The notes under the pieces: generated by a model
Told to the model about the DNA's origin: nothing
Seen by the model: only the letters and a program-made list of their open reading frames with translations
The model's database searches: none
Part shown: piece after piece, positions 1 through 5,112 of the stretch
How the letters are laid out: each line of letters opens with the position of its first letter
Numbering within the stretch: the first letter of the stretch is position 1
DNA from: Euryarchaeota archaeon UBA596
GTDB taxonomy: Archaea > Thermoplasmatota > Poseidoniia > Poseidoniales > Poseidoniaceae
Reading direction: 5' to 3'
NCBI GenBank assembly: GCA_002498205.1
Contig: DAGQ01000008.1
Span: forward strand, 1-5,112
DNA length: 5,112 nucleotides
Translations under genes and position numbers: made by a program

Positions 1-327
1 AAGACAGGACCGACCCCATTAGATGTTGTAGATTCAGGACCCTCTCAAGGAGGGATACATTCCGCATTGCAATCACAAAAAAGAAGTTTAATGAAATCAT
101 TAGATTCAGATCCTTGGACTAAAAATAATGAGGATATCAAAGTTCATAATGTTCTAGAAAAATTACGTACAGCAGGAGACGAAATTGAAACAAGAGAAGC
201 ATGGATGGAAAAATTAGTTTCAATAGTAAGATGTCCCAAGTGTGAAGGCCAATTAGAAGTAACGAATTTATCAGATGGACCAAGTGTTCAATGTTCCGAT
301 AAAACTTGTAATTTTGGTTGGCCATAG
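1..327 (+). CDS. C-terminal part of an unidentified protein ending in a zinc ribbon (5' partial)
   Basis: The frame is open from the first base to the TAG at 325-327, so 108 residues of the C-terminus are visible and the start lies outside the window. An internal TTG (67) and ATG (91) exist, but the frame is open upstream of both, so neither is likely to be the start. Residues 1-25 are rich in Gly, Pro and Ser and look like a flexible linker. Residues about 45-75 are charged and probably helical. The end holds C78-P-K-C81 and C98-x4-C103, four cysteines in a C-x2-C-x16-C-x4-C layout expected to bind one zinc. The segment LVSIVRCPKC...CNFGWP resembles the Trm112/YcaR (UPF0434) zinc ribbon, whose typical form is LL-x-I-x-CPxC with a final aromatic-Pro. 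Here it forms the C-terminus of a larger protein. The function is unknown; Trm112 proteins activate methyltransferases, but nothing visible here shows that role. Confidence 0.8.
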   Translation, partial: KTGPTPLDVVDSGPSQGGIHSALQSQKRSLMKSLDSDPWTKNNEDIKVHNVLEKLRTAGDEIETREAWMEKLVSIVRCPKCEGQLEVTNLSDGPSVQCSDKTCNFGWP

Positions 328-368
328 GTCAATAGTTAGTAAGACTCATAGCGTGGTTATGTGGGTGG

Positions 369-383
369 GACACCGTAGGTGTC
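369..383 (+). promoter_or_regulatory. Hairpin over the ribosome binding site of the protease gene
   Basis: GACACC (369-374), the loop GTA (375-377) and GGTGTC (378-383) form a perfect 6-bp stem with a 3-base loop. The right arm contains the GGTG core of the ribosome binding site used for the GTG at 388, so a folded mRNA could slow initiation. No run of T follows, so it does not look like a terminator. The pairing is seen directly; a regulatory role is inference, and a stem this short may arise by chance. Confidence 0.4.
377..381 (+). promoter_or_regulatory. Shine-Dalgarno sequence AGGTG deciding the GTG start at 388
   Basis: AGGTG matches the archaeal anti-Shine-Dalgarno end of 16S rRNA (consensus GGAGGTGA) and sits 6 bases before the GTG at 388. 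This supports 388 over the other in-frame starts: GTG 379, which overlaps the motif, and TTG 424 or ATG 427, which would drop the basic end of the signal peptide. The 60-base gap (328-387) shows no convincing TATA box or BRE, so the protease gene may be read through from upstream or have a promoter I cannot recognise. Confidence 0.6.
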
Positions 384-387
384 TATA

Positions 388-474
388 GTGTTCATCAATT
401 CAGTAAGTCGCCGAACAGCATTTTTGATGGTAATACTCTTATTTTTTGCTGACATTGGAATCGGCGTTTCAGGT
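388..474 (+). other. Signal peptide of the protease (residues 1-29)
   Basis: The n-region contains S-R-R (residues 7-9). A hydrophobic stretch rich in L, I, V and F follows (FLMVILLFFADIGIGV), ending in small residues (V-S-G) that could be a signal peptidase site near residue 29. No lipobox cysteine is present, so a lipoprotein is unlikely; anchoring comes from the C-terminal helix instead. The exact cleavage site is uncertain. Confidence 0.75.
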
Positions 475-3400
475 GAATTATCAAATCAAAAAGATAAAGA
501 ATTTTTATTAGAATCAGAAAAAATACCCGCAATATTAGTAGATGGATTACCTCCCTTGATGTGTAATTATGAAAGTAAACAATTGCCTTGTGATACTCCA
601 CTAAGAATGCCAGAAAGGGGAGATAAACCCGCGGCAGAAGAATATGGTTGGTGGTTTGGTTATTCACCAGATCGTGACAACAACGGGATGGATGATAGGT
701 TGCAAAGAATAATTGCAGGAGAAAAAGAAAGTGTTTCTACAACTGCAATAATTGGAGAAGATGGAAGAGAAACGGTCGCAATATTCGTTAATTATGCCTG
801 GGCTCCAACTTCAGAAGATATATCTAATCTCAAATCTGTGTTGACTAAACATGGTTGGATAGAACCAACAGGTGTTGAAGGAGATGCATGGTTTATGCAA
901 TTAAATTCCGTAGATACAATTATTGTAGATCATGTTTCAGTTTCAGCGTTACATGACGTTTGGAGTTTAGAAGGAGTTGTTGTTGTTGAAATGCAAGATG
1001 TTTACAAACCATTTTTAGATGTTTCAGCAGCAGCTGTCAAGGCAAAATCTAGTAATGTATACTTAGAATCTGGCCATAGTGCTGGTTATTATGGTTCAGG
1101 AATTGTTGTGGCAGTTTTAGATACAGGTGTAGATAATGAACACACATCATTGAATGATTTTGACGATATAAATGATGACCCAGATGGAGATGCTACAAGT
1201 TATGATGATCAAAAATGGGTGGCAGGTTATGATGGCACAGCATTCTCTTCAGCTGTTGATGGTACAGAAGACCCAAATGATGGGGATGGACATGGCACTC
1301 ATGTTGCAGGAACAGCGATTGGCACAGGTGGAGGTACCAATAATGTCGGGGTTGCTCCAGGTTCATATCTTGTAGATATCAAAGTATTAACAGATACTGG
1401 CGGAACCAATAATCAGGCATCTGCAAATGGAATTCAATGGATGATAAATAATGTAAATACAGATTGGGGTAATAATGAAAGTAGTGAGGGAATTCAAGTA
1501 GCATCTATGAGTTTTGGCTCTTTTAACGCCCTTGATACGAATGATCCCGGAGATGATGGTAATTCTACAAATTCTAGGCTAGTTAATCAAGCAACGGCTG
1601 CAGGAATTGTTTGTGTAGTTGCGATTGGAAATAATGGTGCAAAACAAGTACCAGCTCCAGCTTCTGCAGATTCCGCTTTGGTAGTGGGCGCGGTAAATGA
1701 TAAAGGTTCAATCGATAGAATAGATGATGAAATTGCATCATATTCTAATTATGGACCAAGAATTGATGATGGCGATGATAACCCTTGGGACGAATTAAAG
1801 CCCGATGTTGTTGCACCTGGGTCAAATATTAATGCACCATTGCATGCAGCAGATCCATCAGTCCCAATTCCTGGAGCAGACCCTGTATTGGCAGATGATG
1901 GTTACACTGAAAAAACAGGTACAAGTATGGCCACACCTCATGTTTCTGGAATGGTAGCTCTTCTTTTAGAAAAGAATTGGGATTCTTTTTATGATGATGA
2001 TGAAAATCAGTTAAATGCTTATTTAGTTAAAGACTTTATTAGAAATTCAACAACACTTCCTGACGGTATTTCAGTAACTTCTAATGATGCTAATGCAGAT
2101 TGGAATGAAAAATGGGGATTTGGATATGTTGACATGGTAGAATTATTTGGCGGTGATATCACATTTACTCCTCCAGATTCAATATTAATTGATATTATTT
2201 CACCAAATAATCAGTCTTGGATGGTTGAAAATGATGAGATTAGAATAATGGGAGATGTTTTTACTACAGAAAATTATACTTATGACTCATTAACAATTAA
2301 TTGGACTGCTAGTAGAGATTATCAAGATCAATCATCAAATCAATGGAAAAAAGAGTATAAGTATCATTGGGATGGATCACCTGAACTAAATGTTTCAGAG
2401 GATAATAGGTGGAGTTTCGATGTTCAATTGAATGAAGAATCTTGGTATTCACAACGTAATAAATGGGGCAACGCTTGGGAACATGAAATTAAGGTTACAG
2501 CCAAAAGTGGGAGTTCATTGGTAGGATTAAGTTACATAATTCCGAAAGTAGGATATTATGATCTTGAAATTAATGAACCTTCACACCATTCTCCAATAAG
2601 TGGAATTGTGTCTTTTGAAGGAGATTTTGCAGGAATACAACCTGAATTTATAGAATATCGTATAGATTCTGGAGAATGGATTCTTGGAAAAAATATTTCT
2701 TCTGGAGCAGATTTTCCACGGCAAGAATCTGGACTTTGGGATTTTGATTGGAATTCTAGTGAAGTAATTGATGGCTTGCATGATATAGATGTGAGAGTAG
2801 TCAATGCTTCAGGTAGAGTTGGAGAAATTCAAGGATATTTGTATGAGATCGATAATTTACCTTTCGCACCAGATTTAGAATTTTATATAGAAACAGAAAT
2901 ACTTGATGGGGGATTACCTGTAGATGAAACTTATTTGAATAATTTACTAGAAGTAAAAGTCACTGTTGTTAACAGTGGTGACGCTGTTTCAGATCCTGTA
3001 TCTGTGGAGGTTTCAGGTGCAGGAGCTACAGCATCGACAATATTAGATGGAATGGAGATCGGAGAAATTAGAGAATTAATTATTCCTGGTTGGGCTCCAA
3101 ATATTCTTGGTGAAAACCAAGAGATTACGATTACTCTTGATTCAGATAATAACCTAGAAGAAAATCATATAGAAAATAATGTTGAAAAAATAAGTTTTGA
3201 TGTTGTCGAATATGTTGATGGTGTAGATCTTTCATTAACTCAAGGCGCAGTACAAATTAGGAATATACAAGAACAATATGTAATTCCTAGGCCTAATGAA
3301 CCCTTTTTCATACATGTTGCAGTCCAAAACATAGGTACAAGTAATTCAGGTTCTGCTTCTTTAATTTTAGAGCAAAGAACTTCCCAAGGATGGACAATCA

Positions 3401-5112
3401 TTGATGAAAAATCAATTGTAAATGTGTTTGGTTCAGGTTTGAAAGAATATGTCACTCCATTTGAATCTATTTTATCAGAAGTTGGTGGATATAAATTTAG
3501 ATTAACAATAACAAATAATACCTTAGATATTAATTTAGATAATAATGAACTTGAATTTGGGATTGTAGTTGATGATGTACAGTTAAGTGCAAATGTGACT
3601 CTTGACTTGTTAGATGATGAAATTTTGCTTGGATATGTAACGGTTAAGAATACAGGACATTTGTTAACTTCTTATGATGGTGAATTACATTTGAGAACAG
3701 TTTCTAGTTTTCAAAAATTATTGAATGACGTACTTTTAGATGATACGTTTGCGGGTGAAGCATTGATTTATTCAGATGGAGATACAAGCCATATCGTTTG
3801 GACAAAGCGTTATTTAGATAACCAAAGTCATTTAAGAATGACAGTATCTCATATGGTGGTTTTTGAAGACGGACAAGTTTCACAAGTTAATGATTTAATG
3901 CCAGCAATTAGGTTAACCCAAGGTTATTATTTTGGATTAGGAATTAGCAATCATGAAAGTAAATTTGGAATTGCAGGTTATCATCGTGATATTTATTCAG
4001 GAGGTTCTTATGAAGATATAACCTCCATCTTCTTATTGTCTACAGAAACTCCATTAGATAATAATTCCTGGGTTCTTTCACCTTCTGTGGCTTTTGATCT
4101 AAATATACAGTCTGACGAGGTTGAACCAGTAGTTCTTGGAGTGGGTAATGAGTTCCACATTCTTTTCCAAGAACGTAGGACCGATACAACTGGAGAGTTA
4201 AGGCTTGGACTAAATTATATCAAAGGTCAACCAGAATCAGGAATTTGGGGTTGGGGGTCAGACGTTGGTGATTACGCTTCAAATGCAAATATGGAAATTA
4301 GAACTGATGGAGAGGATGATGTCATAATTGCCGCTTGGAAAGAAGGAAGTGGGCAAGATTCAAAATTAGTTACTTGGGTTACTGATAAATTGTGGGATGA
4401 AGAAGACAAACAGATTACGGGTGCACCTGGAATTAAACATATTAGTTTGGTTGAAACATCTGATAGAGGGGTACAGATTTTCTATGATTCAGTATTAGTA
4501 GGAAGTGAAGTAATCCTATACGGAATGATTTCAAATGAGGATAACGAAAAAGAACATTCATTATCTGTCAGACTAACTAAAGGAACCTTCATTGCTGCAG
4601 ATATTGTTGATGATGGTTCTAACTTCATTTATTATAATGATCAAGGACTATTGAGTGTAAGACAAATTATTGAACAAGGAATTAATACTCCAGATAAAAA
4701 GTCATTCTGGGATAGATTACAAGATAGTTTACCAAATGATTCAGCATTAGGTATAATCGTCAGAGTAATTGGTTTAGCAACACTTTCTTTAGTAATAATA
4801 TTGACAATCAACGTCATTGGTACAAGGTTGAAAAGAGGTTACAGAAAAAGAAAAACAGAAGTAGTCGTTTCAATTAGTAAGAGTAATGATGAGCTAGAAT
4901 TAATTTCCGAGGACAAGGAACCAGAAGAAATAGAATTAGAAGTTTCAATAGAGCCAAAAGTTGAAGAAAAACAGGAAGAAATAGTATTGGAATTAAATTT
5001 AGAGCAACCACTTGATGATTCAGAATTAACAGGAAAACAATTGAGAGCAAAACGAAGAATGAATCGTAAAATAAGCAAGGAACTTAGTGATTTACCACCA
5101 TTGGGAGATTTA
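388..5112 (+). CDS. Large membrane-anchored subtilisin-like (S8) serine protease, 3' partial
   Basis: The frame is open for 1575 codons and runs off the window. It encodes a secreted S8 peptidase that cleaves peptide bonds outside the cell. Residues 1-29 are a signal peptide: S7-R-R, then a hydrophobic core from A11, ending near GVSG. Residues 95-103 (D-R-D-N-N-G-M-D-D) match a TSP3-type calcium loop. Residues 117-204 look like an I9 inhibitor propeptide with a beta-alpha-beta, beta-alpha-beta pattern. The catalytic domain spans about 230-590, with D245 (VLDTG), H302 (DGHGTHVAG), oxyanion N415 (AIGNNG) and S513 (TGTSMATPHVSG), so it should be active. Then come Ig-like domains (592-825), two CARDB-like domains (829-1065), a possible beta-propeller (1079-1425), one membrane helix (1455-1477) and a charged tail. 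The start is GTG 388, backed by AGGTG 6 bases upstream; the frame is closed by TAG at 376. It is far longer than a minimal subtilisin of about 275 mature residues. Substrate unknown. Confidence 0.93.
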   Translation, partial: MFINSVSRRTAFLMVILLFFADIGIGVSGELSNQKDKEFLLESEKIPAILVDGLPPLMCNYESKQLPCDTPLRMPERGDKPAAEEYGWWFGYSPDRDNNGMDDRLQRIIAGEKESVSTTAIIGEDGRETVAIFVNYAWAPTSEDISNLKSVLTKHGWIEPTGVEGDAWFMQLNSVDTIIVDHVSVSALHDVWSLEGVVVVEMQDVYKPFLDVSAAAVKAKSSNVYLESGHSAGYYGSGIVVAVLDTGVDNEHTSLNDFDDINDDPDGDATSYDDQKWVAGYDGTAFSSAVDGTEDPNDGDGHGTHVAGTAIGTGGGTNNVGVAPGSYLVDIKVLTDTGGTNNQASANGIQWMINNVNTDWGNNESSEGIQVASMSFGSFNALDTNDPGDDGNSTNSRLVNQATAAGIVCVVAIGNNGAKQVPAPASADSALVVGAVNDKGSIDRIDDEIASYSNYGPRIDDGDDNPWDELKPDVVAPGSNINAPLHAADPSVPIPGADPVLADDGYTEKTGTSMATPHVSGMVALLLEKNWDSFYDDDENQLNAYLVKDFIRNSTTLPDGISVTSNDANADWNEKWGFGYVDMVELFGGDITFTPPDSILIDIISPNNQSWMVENDEIRIMGDVFTTENYTYDSLTINWTASRDYQDQSSNQWKKEYKYHWDGSPELNVSEDNRWSFDVQLNEESWYSQRNKWGNAWEHEIKVTAKSGSSLVGLSYIIPKVGYYDLEINEPSHHSPISGIVSFEGDFAGIQPEFIEYRIDSGEWILGKNISSGADFPRQESGLWDFDWNSSEVIDGLHDIDVRVVNASGRVGEIQGYLYEIDNLPFAPDLEFYIETEILDGGLPVDETYLNNLLEVKVTVVNSGDAVSDPVSVEVSGAGATASTILDGMEIGEIRELIIPGWAPNILGENQEITITLDSDNNLEENHIENNVEKISFDVVEYVDGVDLSLTQGAVQIRNIQEQYVIPRPNEPFFIHVAVQNIGTSNSGSASLILEQRTSQGWTIIDEKSIVNVFGSGLKEYVTPFESILSEVGGYKFRLTITNNTLDINLDNNELEFGIVVDDVQLSANVTLDLLDDEILLGYVTVKNTGHLLTSYDGELHLRTVSSFQKLLNDVLLDDTFAGEALIYSDGDTSHIVWTKRYLDNQSHLRMTVSHMVVFEDGQVSQVNDLMPAIRLTQGYYFGLGISNHESKFGIAGYHRDIYSGGSYEDITSIFLLSTETPLDNNSWVLSPSVAFDLNIQSDEVEPVVLGVGNEFHILFQERRTDTTGELRLGLNYIKGQPESGIWGWGSDVGDYASNANMEIRTDGEDDVIIAAWKEGSGQDSKLVTWVTDKLWDEEDKQITGAPGIKHISLVETSDRGVQIFYDSVLVGSEVILYGMISNEDNEKEHSLSVRLTKGTFIAADIVDDGSNFIYYNDQGLLSVRQIIEQGINTPDKKSFWDRLQDSLPNDSALGIIVRVIGLATLSLVIILTINVIGTRLKRGYRKRKTEVVVSISKSNDELELISEDKEPEEIELEVSIEPKVEEKQEEIVLELNLEQPLDDSELTGKQLRAKRRMNRKISKELSDLPPLGDL
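736..999 (+). other. I9-like inhibitor propeptide (residues 117-204)
   Basis: This segment precedes the catalytic domain and alternates strand and helix: strand ETVAIFVNYAW, helix TSEDISNLKSVLTKHG, strand AWFMQL, helix SVSALHDVWSLEG, then strand VVVVEMQ. This is the ferredoxin-like order of subtilisin I9 propeptides, which chaperone folding and block the active site until autocleavage. Identification rests on position and pattern, not on strong sequence motifs. A run of four GTT codons encodes the last strand. Confidence 0.6.
1075..2160 (+). other. Peptidase S8 catalytic domain (residues about 230-591)
   Basis: All four signature blocks are intact and in order: D245 (codon at 1120), H302 (1291), N415 (1630) and S513 (1924). 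The domain closes with WGFGYVD (576-582), the usual GxGxVD end of subtilases. Spacing is longer than in subtilisin BPN' (D32, H64, N155, S221): 57 rather than 32 residues from Asp to His, and 98 rather than 66 from Asn to Ser. The extra Asp-to-His loop (257-275) is very rich in Asp and may bind calcium. One cysteine (C409) is present, so there is no disulfide inside the domain. Confidence 0.95.
2164..2862 (+). other. Ig-like beta domains after the protease (residues about 593-825)
   Basis: Two beta-rich units can be made out. The first (about 598-725) begins ILIDIISP and has alternating hydrophobic and polar residues with many Trp. The second (about 728-822) begins with EPSHHSPISG and ends with DGLHDIDVRVVNASG (795-809), a pattern typical of Ig-like folds in which 'dG.h.i.vra.d..G' forms the last strands. 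They probably act as a stalk or substrate-docking spacer. Boundaries are approximate. Confidence 0.55.
2872..3582 (+). other. Two tandem CARDB-like domains (residues about 829-1065)
   Basis: Each unit has a strand pattern like V-x-V-x-N-x-G near its start (VKVTVVNSG in the first, IHVAVQNIG in the second) and an Asn/Asp/Glu-rich closing motif (LEENHIENN at 923-931, LDINLDNNE at 1046-1054) before the final strand. This is the CARDB layout, an Ig-like adhesion fold common in archaeal surface proteins. The two closing motifs are 123 residues apart, consistent with one domain each. Confidence 0.65.
3622..4668 (+). other. Possible six- or seven-bladed beta-propeller (residues about 1079-1427)
   Basis: Short hydrophobic-aromatic strand motifs recur: HIVWTKR (1135), FGIAGYHRD (1193), FHILFQERR (1256), VIIAAWKEG (1312), VQIFYDSV (1362) and NFIYYNDQG (1412), with a weaker first copy near 1079. 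Spacing is about 50 to 63 residues, close to that of propeller blades, and each is followed by a turn and another strand. I do not recognise a named family. It could bind a substrate or glycan, or be a run of Ig-like domains instead. Confidence 0.45.
4750..5112 (+). other. C-terminal membrane helix and charged cytoplasmic tail (residues 1455 to end)
   Basis: Residues 1455-1477 form one hydrophobic helix (GIIVRVIGLATLSLVIILTI then NVI), interrupted by R1459. It is followed by TRLKRGYRKRK, a strong positive-inside signal that places the tail in the cytoplasm and the protease outside. The tail then becomes acidic (about 1500-1545, rich in E and D with I, L and V), turns basic again (QLRAKRRMNRKISK, 1551-1564), and reaches SDLPPLGDL at the window edge. 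The stop codon is beyond the window. Confidence 0.8.

Noticed and set aside
328..387. Terminator, tRNA or small RNA in the intergenic gap
   Set aside because: The only stem is 6 bp with a 3-base loop and no T tract, and no cloverleaf can be drawn in 60 bases.
379..427. Alternative starts GTG 379, TTG 424 and ATG 427 for the protease
   Set aside because: GTG 379 overlaps the AGGTG motif and has only a distant GGTG upstream (364-367). TTG 424 and ATG 427 remove the S-R-R basic end of the signal peptide. None can be fully excluded without transcript or peptide data.
395..667. 90-codon frame on the - strand over the start of the protease gene
   Set aside because: It is antisense to the signal peptide and N-terminal region, with low-complexity Leu/Ile/Phe content expected from reversed AT-rich codons.
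976..987. Four GTT repeats, a possible microsatellite
   Set aside because: They encode the V-V-V-V beta strand at the end of the propeptide and are too short to suggest a phase-variable tract; triplet changes would also keep the frame.
1172..1375. Met/Gln-rich 67-codon frame on the + strand
   Set aside because: It lies out of frame inside the most conserved part of the S8 catalytic domain, and its composition is a by-product of GAT and GGT codons read in another frame.
4839..5078. Ser-rich 79-codon frame on the - strand
   Set aside because: It is the antisense of the charged tail; the Ser runs come from GAA/GAT-rich codons read in reverse, and there is no ribosome binding site or family resemblance.

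Overview
The window is AT-rich and almost entirely coding on the + strand. It holds the 3' end of one gene (1-327), a 60-base gap, and one very long open frame that starts near 388 and is still open at 5112. The long gene encodes a surface-anchored subtilisin-like serine protease. Several features point to an archaeon: a GGTG-type ribosome binding site, a GTG start, AGA-rich arginine codons, a multi-domain secreted S8 protease with CARDB-like modules, many N-X-S/T sequons and a C-terminal membrane anchor. My best guess is a low-GC marine Poseidoniales (Marine Group II) genome fragment. This is inferred from the protein style, not from a marker gene.

Layout. (1) Positions 1-327 are the last 108 codons of a protein ending in a four-cysteine zinc ribbon that resembles Trm112/YcaR-type domains. 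(2) Positions 328-387 are a short gap with a perfect 6-bp hairpin that contains the likely Shine-Dalgarno sequence of the next gene. (3) Positions 388-5112 give 1575 visible residues. In order these are: a signal peptide, an N-terminal region with a DxDxNGxxD calcium-type loop, an I9-like propeptide, an S8 catalytic domain with the full Asp/His/Asn/Ser set, Ig-like beta domains, two CARDB-like domains, a stretch of repeated beta motifs that may be a propeller, one transmembrane helix, and a charged cytoplasmic tail cut by the window edge.

How it works together. The protease is predicted to be exported, to mature by cleaving off its propeptide, and to stay tethered to the membrane with its catalytic domain far from the surface on a long beta-rich stalk. 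It would degrade extracellular protein or process surface proteins. No functional link to the upstream zinc-ribbon protein is visible beyond shared strand and closeness. I see no mobile element, CRISPR array, RNA gene or clear new defence system. The parts most worth a second look are the unassigned propeller-like region, the unusual cytoplasmic tail and the hairpin over the ribosome binding site.
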